Positions 1 through 6,595 of a stretch of DNA of 25,002 bases are shown here, piece by piece. This DNA comes from Gemmatimonadota bacterium (GTDB taxonomy: Bacteria; Gemmatimonadota; Gemmatimonadetes; Gemmatimonadales; GWC2-71-9). A model generated the notes under the pieces. That model worked only from the letters and a program-made list of their open reading frames with translations. It did not search any database and was not told where the DNA came from. Position 1 is the stretch's first letter, and each line of letters begins with the position of its first letter. Made by a program: the position numbers and the translations under genes. The stretch covers positions 1-25,002 of the forward strand of contig QHTW01000157.1 in assembly GCA_003220955.1 (NCBI GenBank), read 5' to 3'.

Positions 1-2
1 CG

Positions 3-458
3 ACCCTGGCCGGCTGCCAGGATGCGTGGATGACGCCGGGCGCCACCATCACCGACACGATTCGCTCGACCGACTGCACCGATAGCCTCAAGAATTATTC
101 CGACATCATCTACATGTTCATGCAGGCATCGGAAGTCATCCGAGTGGCGGAGCGGTCGAGCGTCGTGAATCCGCGCTTGAAGCTTTACAACGCGAATTTC
201 GCGGCCCAACGATTCGATTCGGTCGCGGCGAATGACGACAGCGCGAGCGGCAATCCCAACGCGTACATCGCCTACACGGTACCGGCAAACGGCTGGTATC
301 TGTTGCAGATCGGCACGGCGGCGCCGTCGGATACGGGGGAGTACACGCTCGCGTTCGACGCAAACACCGGTCCGACCGCCCCGCGGAGCCGCGGCGCGGC
401 TCGCGTGTTGCGCGTGCTACCGAGCGGGACCTTCCGAGGATGGAAAAAGCATAGCTGA
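3..458 (+). CDS. Secreted protein with PPC (pre-peptidase C-terminal) domain, 5' truncated
   Basis: The reading frame is open from the first bases of the window to a TGA at 456-458, so the start lies upstream. The visible part is one complete PPC-type beta-sandwich. It runs from a Cys followed by a G-x-x-I-x-D-T-I strand and a TDC pair, through a dSDIIYMF strand and an LKLYN strand, to the NDDS turn and the closing YTVPANGWYLLQI and GEYTLAF strands. PPC domains are non-catalytic modules of secreted or cell-surface proteins. The first residues read TLAGC, which resembles a lipobox. However, PPC repeats of this style often begin with a Cys just after a Y-T-L strand, so this is more likely the second or later repeat of a longer protein. 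After the domain comes a basic tail of about 30 residues. The end overlaps the beginning of the multicopper oxidase frame. The PPC call is firm; the full length and partner enzyme, if any, are unknown. Confidence 0.72.
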   Translation, partial: TLAGCQDAWMTPGATITDTIRSTDCTDSLKNYSDIIYMFMQASEVIRVAERSSVVNPRLKLYNANFAAQRFDSVAANDDSASGNPNAYIAYTVPANGWYLLQIGTAAPSDTGEYTLAFDANTGPTAPRSRGAARVLRVLPSGTFRGWKKHS

Positions 459-2544
459 GCTGCCGCTCTTCCTTACCCTGCTGGCGCTCGCGAGCGCGCA
501 GGGACGACCGTGTGATCCGCCCACCCCCACGCCGCTGGGGCCGAGTCACGATCTCTATTGTATCGAGCTCGTTCCCGCTCCCGGCGTAACCGGGGTCGCG
601 GGGCGGGTCGAGCTCGCCACTCCCGCCGGTCCGTTCACCGTCGGCGTCACCGCCGATGGCCATGCCCGATTCATCCCAGTCCTCAGGCTGACTGGGCTGC
701 CAGGCACGACGTACGACGCACGACGCACGGCTTTTGCGTACGTCGCCTGGGCCGTCTCGCCGCAGATGGACACGGTGATCAACCTCGGCGCCGTGAAGAA
801 CGGCACGACGACGCTGCCCGCCATCGAGCTCGACAAGTTCATCATCCTGATTTCGGCCGAGCGAAGCGCGCGCGGACGCGAGCCGCGCGGGAAAATCGTG
901 CTGCGCGGCCAGTCGCCGAGCACGCGGCCGATGCCCCCCGATGTCCTCGAGTTCTCCGTCGGCGGCATGGTCCCCCCCGACATGGCGGAGCACCACGAAC
1001 ACGATTCAGCAGCGTGGCCGATGCCCCCGATACCACACGGTCTGACCATGCTGCCGTCGGAGATGGCGCTGCGACCTGAGGTGACTCCGTTTCTTCCCGT
1101 GTCGGATGCGCCGCTACCCAACGCGGACTCGAATGAGGTGCTTCGTGCCAAGGACGGCGACATCATCGATCTCGATGCCGAGCTCGTCCGCCGCACGATC
1201 GATGGACAGACGTTCACGATGTACAGCTACAACGGGCAGTATCCAGGACCGCTGATCGAAGTCTCGCGTGGATCCGAGATCATGGTGCGGTTCACGAATT
1301 ACCTTGAAGACTCGACGAGCATTCATTGGCATGGCATCCGGCTCGAGAACGCGTTCGACGGAGTCGAAGGCGTCAGCGACGCGTTCACATACAAGATTCG
1401 GTTCCCAGATGCCGGGATTTTCTGGTACCATCCGCACATTCGCGAAGACATCCAGCAAGGTCTCGGCCTGTACGGCAACATTCTCGTGCGGGAGCCCGGT
1501 GCGAAGATCGCCGCCAATCGAGAACAGTTCTTGATGCTCCAGGATCTGCTGGTCGGCGATCCGGACCTCATTCCGTGGGGGCAGGAGTCACCGACCCACG
1601 CGCTGATGGGGCGGTTTGGAAATGTGTTTCTAGTGAACGGCGAGCCGGGATATCGGCTGTCGGTGCGGCGAGGCGAAGTGGTGCGCTTCTATCTGACTAA
1701 TGTGTCGAACGCCCGGACGCTGAACCTCTCGTTTCCCGGGGTGCGCATGAAGGTCGTCGCCACCGACGCCGGGCCGTTCGAGCACGAAGCCTGGGTCGAA
1801 AGCGTCGTCATCGCGCCTGCCGAGCGCTATGTCGTGCATGTCCGGTTCGACAAACCGGGCACGGTTCCGTTGGTCAACAAGGTGATTGGACTTGACCACC
1901 TGTTCGGCCGCTTCTTCCCGGAGGTTGATACCCTCGGCGTCGTCACCGTGGGGCGCACGCCAGTGCGCCACGATCTCGGCGCGAGCTTCGACGTGCTAGG
2001 CCGGGATACGGCGACGACTCGTGCGATGCGGTCGTATCGGAAATTTGTCGACAAGGCCCCCGACCAGACGCTCGTGCTCACACTCCAGACGCACGGCCTG
2101 CCGTTCGTGACCGAGCGGCTGATGCAGCTCGACTCGATTTACTTTGCGCCCGTCGAATGGGCGGGGACCATGCCCATGATGAATTGGGCCTCCACCGGCC
2201 GGCAGGTTCGGTGGGTTCTGAAGGATCCGGTCACCGGTCGCGAGAACATGGACATCGACTGGCAGTTTCGCCGCGGCGATCCGGTGAAGATTCGCCTGGT
2301 CAACGAGCGGCGCGCGTTCCACGGCATGCAACATCCGATCCATCTGCACGGCCAGCACTTTCTCGTGCTGGCGGTGAACGGCGTGCCGAACACGGATCTG
2401 GCGTGGAAAGACACGGTGCTGGTGCCGGCCGGTGGGGTGGTGGATATTCTGCTCGATACTCGAAACCCCGGTGACTGGATGCTCCACTGTCACATCGCCG
2501 AGCATCTTTCGGCCGGGATGATGATGCACTTCACCGTGAATTAG
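451..2544 (+). CDS. Secreted multicopper oxidase (laccase/CueO type) with extra N-terminal domain
   Basis: Copper-dependent oxidase coupling one-electron substrate oxidation to reduction of O2 to water, expected outside the cytoplasm. All four copper motifs are visible: HWHG (1324-1335), HPH (1429-1437), HPIHLHGQH (2332-2358) and HCHIAEH (2485-2505). A Met ten residues after the Cys (2518-2520) is the predicted axial type-1 ligand, typical of low-to-medium potential enzymes. The order and spacing fit a three-domain oxidase of about 480 residues. Ahead of it lie a hydrophobic signal peptide (LPLFLTLLALASA, from 460) and an extra segment of about 200 residues with an AWAVSP strand, loosely like the beta-sandwich of RskA-type anti-sigma factors. 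The start is unresolved: this frame has no ATG, GTG or TTG between 232 and the signal peptide, and the well-placed ATG at 440 is one base out of frame across an A5 run. The 451 start used here is the first codon that keeps the signal peptide. The amidohydrolase follows 12 nt downstream. Substrate unknown. Confidence 0.88.
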   Translation: MAELPLFLTLLALASAQGRPCDPPTPTPLGPSHDLYCIELVPAPGVTGVAGRVELATPAGPFTVGVTADGHARFIPVLRLTGLPGTTYDARRTAFAYVAWAVSPQMDTVINLGAVKNGTTTLPAIELDKFIILISAERSARGREPRGKIVLRGQSPSTRPMPPDVLEFSVGGMVPPDMAEHHEHDSAAWPMPPIPHGLTMLPSEMALRPEVTPFLPVSDAPLPNADSNEVLRAKDGDIIDLDAELVRRTIDGQTFTMYSYNGQYPGPLIEVSRGSEIMVRFTNYLEDSTSIHWHGIRLENAFDGVEGVSDAFTYKIRFPDAGIFWYHPHIREDIQQGLGLYGNILVREPGAKIAANREQFLMLQDLLVGDPDLIPWGQESPTHALMGRFGNVFLVNGEPGYRLSVRRGEVVRFYLTNVSNARTLNLSFPGVRMKVVATDAGPFEHEAWVESVVIAPAERYVVHVRFDKPGTVPLVNKVIGLDHLFGRFFPEVDTLGVVTVGRTPVRHDLGASFDVLGRDTATTRAMRSYRKFVDKAPDQTLVLTLQTHGLPFVTERLMQLDSIYFAPVEWAGTMPMMNWASTGRQVRWVLKDPVTGRENMDIDWQFRRGDPVKIRLVNERRAFHGMQHPIHLHGQHFLVLAVNGVPNTDLAWKDTVLVPAGGVVDILLDTRNPGDWMLHCHIAEHLSAGMMMHFTVN

Positions 2545-2545
2545 C

Positions 2546-2551
2546 GAGGAG
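2546..2551 (+). promoter_or_regulatory. Ribosome binding site of the amidohydrolase
   Basis: GAGGAG lies 5 nt upstream of the ATG at 2557 and just after the oxidase stop codon. It fixes the start of the amidohydrolase and is one of the few strong Shine-Dalgarno sequences in the window. Confidence 0.7.
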
Positions 2552-2556
2552 TCTTC

Positions 2557-3957
2557 ATGCACGCGCTCACCCTCCTGCTCACACTGGTCGCGCAGCGCCC
2601 CGACTCATTCGCCGCCGGCGTGCGCGAGTATATCACCGTCGACACGTCCGTGGTTGCGTTGACGCATGTGCTGCTCCTCGATGGGACAGGTGCCGCTCCG
2701 AAGGGCGATCAGACGGTTGTGATTCGCGCCGGCAGGATCGCGGCGGTCGGACCGGCGGCGTCGGTGTCAATCCCGGCGGGCGTCCGCGTGATGGATATGC
2801 ATGGGTCGACGGTCATTCCCGGCATCATCGGCATGCACGACCATCTCTTCTATACCGCGGCCGGGGGCCGTGCCGTACAGATGGGATACACGGGCCCGCG
2901 CCTCTACCTCGGCTCCGGTGTCACGACGATTCGCACGACCGGCAGTCGCGCGCCGTATGCCGAAATCAACCTGAAGGACGCGGTCGACCACGGCTTCGCG
3001 CCGGGACCGCGCATCCATCTGACCGCCCCGTATATCACCGGGGAGCGGGGCGGCGGGGCGATGGCGATCCTCAATTCGCCAGAGGCCGCACGCCGCTTCG
3101 TCGACTATTGGGCAGCGGAAGGCGCGACGTGGATCAAGGCGTATACCGACATTCGCCGCGCGGAGCTCGGTGCCGCGATTCAGGAAGCCCACAAGAAGGG
3201 CATCAAGGTCACGGGACATCTGTGCTCGGTGAGTTTCCAGGAAGCGGTCGCGCTGGGGATCGACAATCTCGAGCATGGGATGCTCACGGCTTCCGACTTC
3301 ACGACGGGCAGGCCGGCCGATGTCTGTCCGGTCAATCTGATGACGCAGATCAGCGCGTCGGATCCGAAGGGTGATGCCGGACAGGCCACGATTCGCGCGC
3401 TCGTCCAGCACCATGTCTCGATGACGTCGACGCTCGCCGTGTACGAGCCGTTCGTGGCGAATCGTCCGACCAAGGATGAGCGTACGCTGCAGGCGATGGA
3501 TCCGGAAGTCCGCGACAGCTACATGAAAATGCGCCAGCAGATCGACTCGAGCGGCACCGGTTGGGTACCGCTGCCGGCGTTCAAGAACGCGATGGCGTTC
3601 GAGCGCGCGTTCGTCGACGCGGGCGGCACGCTGGCCGCGGGCGTCGATCCAACGGGCATCGGCGGCGCACTCGCCGGGTTCGGCGACCAGCGCAACTATG
3701 AGCTCTTCATCGAGGCCGGCTTCACGCCGGCGCAAGCCATCCAGATCATGACCTTGAACGGCGCGAAGATCCTCGGCGTGCAGCAGACGCTCGGGACCGT
3801 CGAGGCCGGGAAGCTCGCGGACCTCGTGGTGCTGCACGGCGATTTGACCGCCGATCCGTCGGTGATTCGCAGTCCGACAATTGTTTTTAAGGACGGGGTC
3901 GGCTACGATTCTGCCAAGTTGATCGCCTCGGTGCAGGGCAGAGTGGGCGTCAACTAG
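2557..3957 (+). CDS. Metal-dependent amidohydrolase (imidazolonepropionase/prolidase-like)
   Basis: 466 residues, ATG start behind a good ribosome binding site. The protein has the amidohydrolase-superfamily layout: an N-terminal beta-sandwich (LLLDGTG, VVIRAGRIAAVG), then a TIM barrel with the metal ligands H94-x-H96 in GMHDH, a probable carbamylated Lys K194 in WIKAYTD, H221 in VTGH, H240 in LEHG and D364 in AAGVD. The C-terminal strand returns to the sandwich with the typical EAGKLADLVVL signature at 417-427. The set of ligands fits a binuclear site that hydrolyses C-N bonds of cyclic amides or C-terminal peptide bonds; the real substrate cannot be read from sequence. The first 12 residues (MHALTLLLTLVA) look like a short signal peptide, so an exported enzyme is likely. 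It sits 12 nt after the multicopper oxidase, so the two are probably co-transcribed, and 5 nt before a tRNA gene. Confidence 0.9.
   Translation: MHALTLLLTLVAQRPDSFAAGVREYITVDTSVVALTHVLLLDGTGAAPKGDQTVVIRAGRIAAVGPAASVSIPAGVRVMDMHGSTVIPGIIGMHDHLFYTAAGGRAVQMGYTGPRLYLGSGVTTIRTTGSRAPYAEINLKDAVDHGFAPGPRIHLTAPYITGERGGGAMAILNSPEAARRFVDYWAAEGATWIKAYTDIRRAELGAAIQEAHKKGIKVTGHLCSVSFQEAVALGIDNLEHGMLTASDFTTGRPADVCPVNLMTQISASDPKGDAGQATIRALVQHHVSMTSTLAVYEPFVANRPTKDERTLQAMDPEVRDSYMKMRQQIDSSGTGWVPLPAFKNAMAFERAFVDAGGTLAAGVDPTGIGGALAGFGDQRNYELFIEAGFTPAQAIQIMTLNGAKILGVQQTLGTVEAGKLADLVVLHGDLTADPSVIRSPTIVFKDGVGYDSAKLIASVQGRVGVN
3881..3909 (+). promoter_or_regulatory. Possible promoter for the tRNA, inside the amidohydrolase gene
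   Basis: TTGTTT (3881-3886) and TACGAT (3904-3909) are separated by 17 bp and lie in an unusually AT-rich patch of an otherwise GC-rich coding sequence. The box pair would start transcription about 45 nt before the tRNA, whose gene begins only 5 nt after the amidohydrolase stop. The match to consensus is modest, so read-through from the upstream genes is an equal possibility. Confidence 0.28.
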
Positions 3958-3962
3958 CTCGT

Positions 3963-4037
3963 GGCAGGGTAGCTCAGCCTGGTGAGAGCACGGCACTCAT
4001 AATGCCGGGGTCGTGGGTTCGAATCCCACCCCTGCTA
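3963..4037 (+). tRNA. tRNA(CAT), probably elongator tRNA-Met
   Basis: A full cloverleaf of 75 nt folds by eye. The acceptor stem is 3963-3969 with 4030-4036, the D stem GCTC/GAGC, the anticodon stem CGGCA/TGCCG around loop CTCATAA (anticodon CAT, 3998-4000), the variable loop GGGTC, and the T stem GTGGG/CCCAC with loop TTCGAAT. The discriminator is A4037 and CCA is not encoded. The first pair is a G-U wobble (G3963-T4036). The anticodon stem lacks the three consecutive G-C pairs of initiator tRNA, so fMet is excluded. The variable loop and the stem end next to the anticodon resemble bacterial elongator Met more than tRNA-Ile2, and the fourth acceptor pair is A-U rather than the C-G used for Ile identity. 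Assignment to Met over Ile2 is therefore likely but not proven. Confidence 0.93.
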
Positions 4038-4049
4038 TAAACACAAAGA

Positions 4050-4127
4050 CGTCGAGCAAAAGCGTCTAACAAAAACGTCTAACAAAAACGTCCAGGAACA
4101 ACGTCGAACGAAGACGTCTTCGTCCGA
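4050..4127. repeat. 13-bp tandem repeat array (five units plus a partial)
   Basis: Units start with CGTC at 4050, 4063, 4076, 4089, 4102 and 4115, exactly 13 bp apart. Units 2 and 3 are identical (CGTCTAACAAAAA). Units 1, 4 and 5 differ at a few positions, and the sixth keeps only its first bases before turning into a palindrome. The array is markedly richer in A than the flanking genes. It lies between the tRNA 3' end and the convergent minus-strand gene, and no open frame uses it. Confidence 0.85.
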
Positions 4128-4129
4128 CG
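4102..4129 (-). terminator. Strong hairpin, likely (bidirectional) transcription terminator
   Basis: A 28-bp palindrome centred between 4115 and 4116 contains a perfect 16-bp core (4108-4123). The only imperfect pair is 4107/4124: an A-C mismatch in plus-strand RNA but a G-U wobble in minus-strand RNA. The stem is therefore fully paired for transcripts of the minus-strand DUF4440 gene. There it is followed by UUGUU and, a little later, a U5 run. On the plus strand a T5 run (4142-4146) lies 12 nt beyond the stem. Position between convergent genes supports a terminator role for both the tRNA and the minus-strand pair. Confidence 0.5.
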
Positions 4130-4140
4130 CCTCTGCTAGC

Positions 4141-4156
4141 CGTTTTTGTTTGACGC
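4141..4156 (-). repeat. Inverted copy of the 13-bp repeat unit
   Basis: Read on the minus strand, this stretch matches 4062-4077 of the tandem array at 15 of 16 bases. Array and inverted copy flank the 28-bp palindrome, so the transcript could also form a longer-range stem. Confidence 0.75.
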
Positions 4157-4157
4157 C

Positions 4158-4600
4158 TTATCTCGACGGCGTTGTGGTCGCCGGCACGTCCGAATTGAAG
4201 ATGTCGGCGACGATCAGCCAGCGCCGATTGTTGTCGCGCCGCCGCACCTGCACGAACTTCCCGTGGTCCATCCCGCCGGCAACATAGGTGAATTGGTACG
4301 TGCCCCGTACGAACGCGAGATCCTCACGCCCGTTGATCTCGATCGGAGAGCCGGTGAAGTGACTGATCATGTGCGGATGGCAGCGCGACCTTGCACCATG
4401 GGCTGATTGGGGGGCATGAACATCGCGTTCTCTGTGTACATCGCGGTGGCCATCGAATCACGACGCTGTACGACGTACACGGTAAAGCTGTCGATCGAGG
4501 CGCGTATCGCCGTCTTGTCCGTATCCAGGAATGCCACTGGACCCGGTGACCCGCACCCGACTGCGAAACATCCCAGCACACCAGCGACTATTGCGCGCAT
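4158..4600 (-). pseudogene. DUF4440/SnoaL-like lipoprotein, disrupted by frameshift and small deletion
   Basis: Two minus-strand frames together make one DUF4440-type protein (NTF2-like fold). The first (4600-4367, 77 aa) starts at ATG 4600. It has a hydrophobic leader ending in GCFAVGC, a plausible lipobox, then the family core with AIRASIDSF, MYTENAMFMPPNQP and the conserved GRAAIR, and stops at a TGA. The second (4370-4158, 70 aa) begins at an ATG that overlaps this TGA (ATGA). It continues the family with EINGREDLAFVRGTY, GKFVQVRRR and DIFNSDVP. Relative to the usual family layout about seven residues are missing between GRAAIR and SHFTG, so a deletion of roughly 20 nt that broke the frame is the simplest reading. 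The ATGA overlap would still allow two half-proteins by re-initiation, but neither half makes a complete fold. An assembly error is also possible. The gene follows the flavin reductase directly. Confidence 0.68.
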
Positions 4601-4603
4601 GAG

Positions 4604-5209
4604 TCACCTCCGGTTCCAATCGACGGGTTGGATGGTGCGCGATAGCTCCGCCGCGACCTGCTGCGCCTCCTTCAATTTCGCCTCGTACTCGACGCGCCAC
4701 TCCGCCGGCATGTTCGACCGAAAATGCGTCGCCGTGAGCAGCTCGCCTTTCGGCTCGAGCCCCCCCCCCGCAGCTGCGCCGCGGCCCACCGCGACGACAT
4801 CTCCAAGAAACAGCGTCGAGCTGCCGGTGTCCATCACGTTCACCACGGTGCATTCGAAATGCGCAAAACACTCATCGAGGATCGGGACGCCTAGGGTTCC
4901 GGCGTGATGCGCAATCCCCGCGAGCTTGTCCTGGTCTCGCCCGCTAAAGAAACCGAGCCGCCGCACCACATCAAACTGCTTGGTGTGCAGGAGATGCAGC
5001 GCGAAGCGCCCCGTCTCGTAGATCATGTCATGACTGAAGTTGAACTTGTGGACATAGACCGAGAGGCGAGGCACCGTCGGCACGATCGACGCGCGCACCG
5101 CTGCATCGGAGATCATGCCGTTCTTCTTGCCGCCTCGAACGGCGGTAAGCGCTACAACTGGAGACGTCAGGTTGCGCAGGAGTTGGTAGGTGAGGTCCGG
5201 TTGGAGCAT
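4604..5209 (-). CDS. Flavin reductase-like (FMN-binding split barrel) protein
   Basis: 201 residues. The sequence follows the flavin reductase-like fold: SPVVALTAVRGGKKNGM near residues 16-32, a strand with SIVPTVPRLSVYVHKFNFS around 41-59, the YETGRFALHLL segment, and a C-terminal FLGDVVAVG strand. Proteins of this family bind FMN and reduce flavins with NAD(P)H or act as flavin-dependent oxidoreductases; which applies here is unclear. The C-terminal quarter carries an Ala/Gly stretch encoded by a run of ten Gs on the coding strand (plus coordinates 4760-4769), which is not a usual part of the family and is a likely slippage site. The start codon ATG at 5209 lies only 12 bp from the divergent tilS start and has no Shine-Dalgarno sequence. 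It is followed by the broken DUF4440 gene. Confidence 0.8.
   Translation of the reverse strand: MLQPDLTYQLLRNLTSPVVALTAVRGGKKNGMISDAAVRASIVPTVPRLSVYVHKFNFSHDMIYETGRFALHLLHTKQFDVVRRLGFFSGRDQDKLAGIAHHAGTLGVPILDECFAHFECTVVNVMDTGSSTLFLGDVVAVGRGAAAGGGLEPKGELLTATHFRSNMPAEWRVEYEAKLKEAQQVAAELSRTIQPVDWNRR
4606..4611 (-). promoter_or_regulatory. Ribosome binding site of the DUF4440 gene, overlapping the upstream stop codon
   Basis: On the minus strand GGAGGT ends 5 nt before the ATG at 4600, and its last base is the first base of the TGA (4606-4604) of the flavin reductase. This fixes the DUF4440 start and indicates translational coupling of the two genes. Confidence 0.7.
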
Positions 5210-5212
5210 ACT
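5183..5212 (+). promoter_or_regulatory. Possible tilS promoter inside the divergent flavin reductase gene
   Basis: TTGGTA (5183-5188) and CATACT (5207-5212) are 18 bp apart, and the tilS ATG follows 9 nt later. There is no Shine-Dalgarno sequence before tilS. The match is modest. It would overlap the start of the divergent gene. Confidence 0.25.
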
Positions 5213-5214
5213 TC

Positions 5215-5220
5215 AAGATA
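5215..5220 (-). promoter_or_regulatory. Possible -10 box for leaderless transcription of the flavin reductase gene
   Basis: TATCTT on the minus strand lies 5 nt before the ATG at 5209. No ribosome binding site is visible, so a leaderless transcript is plausible. No convincing -35 box is seen. Confidence 0.25.
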
Positions 5221-5221
5221 C

Positions 5222-6595
5222 ATGGCCACCATCACCTCGCTCCCGGCGCGCGTGGTCGCGCACATCCAGGCAGCTCGGCTCTTTCGCGAGCCGGGCGAAG
5301 CGATCGTGGCCGTGTCGGGTGGTGCGGATTCGGTGGCGCTGCTCGATCTGCTGAACGGCATCGCCACCGAGCTGCACGTGTCGCTCGTGGTCGCCCATGT
5401 CGACCATGGAATCTCGTCGGACAGTCGGACGGTTGGACGGTCGGTCCGAGCGCTCGCCGAAAAATACGGGCTGCCCTTCGAGTCTGCGGAGCTGCATCTG
5501 GGCCCCGAGGCGACGGAGACCGAAGCCCGGCGTGCGCGTTACGGCTGGTTGCGCGAGGTGCGGCGGCGCCGCGGGTCGACGTACATCGTCACGGCGCATC
5601 ACGAAGACGATCAAGTCGAAACGATCGTGCTGCGCGCGCTGCGCGGCAGCGCGGCCGCCGGTCTCGCCGGTATCCCGGCCCGGAGACGCGGCGGGCTCGT
5701 CCGGCCGCTGCTGCCGTTTACTCGCGCCGAGCTGGTCTCGTACGCGGCGGAGCGCGGTCTGCCGGTGTACGACGATCCGGCGAATCGCGATCCTCGTCAC
5801 CTGCGCTCGTGGGTGCGGACGACGCTGCTGCCGCTGCTGACCGAACGCCTCGGTCCCCGGCTGCGGAGTGATTTGCTCGCGCACGGGCGACATGCGGTAA
5901 GTGACCGTCGCGCATGGGATCGGGTGTTGGATTTGGTCCCGGACCTCGCGCTCGGCGTGGAGCGAGACGGTTTCGCCGTTGCCCGCGCGAGTGTGTGCGG
6001 CTATGATAACGAATTGTCCGTTGGGCTGTTGCGTGCGGCGGCCCGTAGGGTGGGGTTGATCCTAGGTCCCGCCAAGGCGCGGCAACTGGTAAGGTTCGCC
6101 GAGCGGCCGTCAGGCCGTTGGCTCCCGTTGGGCAGTGGCTGGACGGCCGAGGTCGCCTTCGATCGGCTGCGGGTGGGGCGCGAGGCCACGATCGGCTGTG
6201 CGCTCGAGCGGATTGCACCGAGCGGCGACCGTGGTTCAGCGCTGTTCGGAGACTTCGAGATTCAATGGTCGCCCGCAGCGGCGCCGGTGAAGATCGAGCG
6301 CGCCACCTGGACGACATGGGTAGACAGCGATGCGTGGGAAGTCCGCCCGCCCGCTCGCGGCGACTCGCTGGTGCCGCTCGGTGGGGTGGGGCATCGGCCG
6401 CTGCGACGACTATTAATGGAAGCGCGAGTGCCGCGCAGCGCGCGGCCGCGCTATCCCGTAGTGAGTAGAGGAGCAACCATTCTCTGGGTCCCAGGCATCT
6501 GTCGCAGTGCGGCAGGGGTGCCGGAGCCCGGAACTCGAGCGGTGAGGTTGGATGTTACCGAGCACGGCTCAGCTCAAGCAGACCGGCGGGCGTGA
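5222..6595 (+). CDS. tilS: tRNA(Ile)-lysidine synthase
   Basis: 457 residues. TilS uses ATP and lysine to convert C34 of tRNA-Ile(CAU) to lysidine, so that the tRNA reads AUA and is charged with Ile. The N-terminal PP-loop motif SGGADS (32-37) is diagnostic of the N-type ATP pyrophosphatase family. It is followed by VVAHVDHG, the ETEARRARY segment, and TAHHEDDQVET with the conserved H-x-x-D-D-Q core. The C-terminal part contains the usual weakly conserved substrate-binding domains, ending in a region with RRLLMEARVPRSARP and LWVPG typical of TilS. The ATG at 5222 was chosen because it puts the PP-loop at the usual distance; the frame is open further upstream but that part is antisense to the flavin reductase. 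The end overlaps hpt by 44 nt. The tilS-hpt-ftsH order is conserved in many bacteria, including Bacillus. Confidence 0.95.
   Translation: MATITSLPARVVAHIQAARLFREPGEAIVAVSGGADSVALLDLLNGIATELHVSLVVAHVDHGISSDSRTVGRSVRALAEKYGLPFESAELHLGPEATETEARRARYGWLREVRRRRGSTYIVTAHHEDDQVETIVLRALRGSAAAGLAGIPARRRGGLVRPLLPFTRAELVSYAAERGLPVYDDPANRDPRHLRSWVRTTLLPLLTERLGPRLRSDLLAHGRHAVSDRRAWDRVLDLVPDLALGVERDGFAVARASVCGYDNELSVGLLRAAARRVGLILGPAKARQLVRFAERPSGRWLPLGSGWTAEVAFDRLRVGREATIGCALERIAPSGDRGSALFGDFEIQWSPAAAPVKIERATWTTWVDSDAWEVRPPARGDSLVPLGGVGHRPLRRLLMEARVPRSARPRYPVVSRGATILWVPGICRSAAGVPEPGTRAVRLDVTEHGSAQADRRA

Noticed and set aside
3..30. Lipobox LAGC marking the start of a small PPC lipoprotein
   Set aside because: The Cys also fits the start of a PPC repeat after a closing Y-T-L strand, and the frame is open to the window edge, so a short lipoprotein cannot be claimed.
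232..450. ATG at 232 as the true start of the multicopper oxidase
   Set aside because: The residues it would add are Arg/Thr/Ala-rich, lie over the PPC domain in another frame, and would bury the signal peptide inside the protein.
3963..4037. tRNA(CAT) as tRNA-Ile2, the substrate of the nearby TilS
   Set aside because: The variable loop and anticodon-proximal pairs resemble elongator Met, and the fourth acceptor pair is A-U, not the C-G associated with Ile identity. The proximity to tilS is probably coincidence.
4050..4156. Small CRISPR array
   Set aside because: Units are 13 bp and directly adjacent with no spacers, and no cas genes are present.
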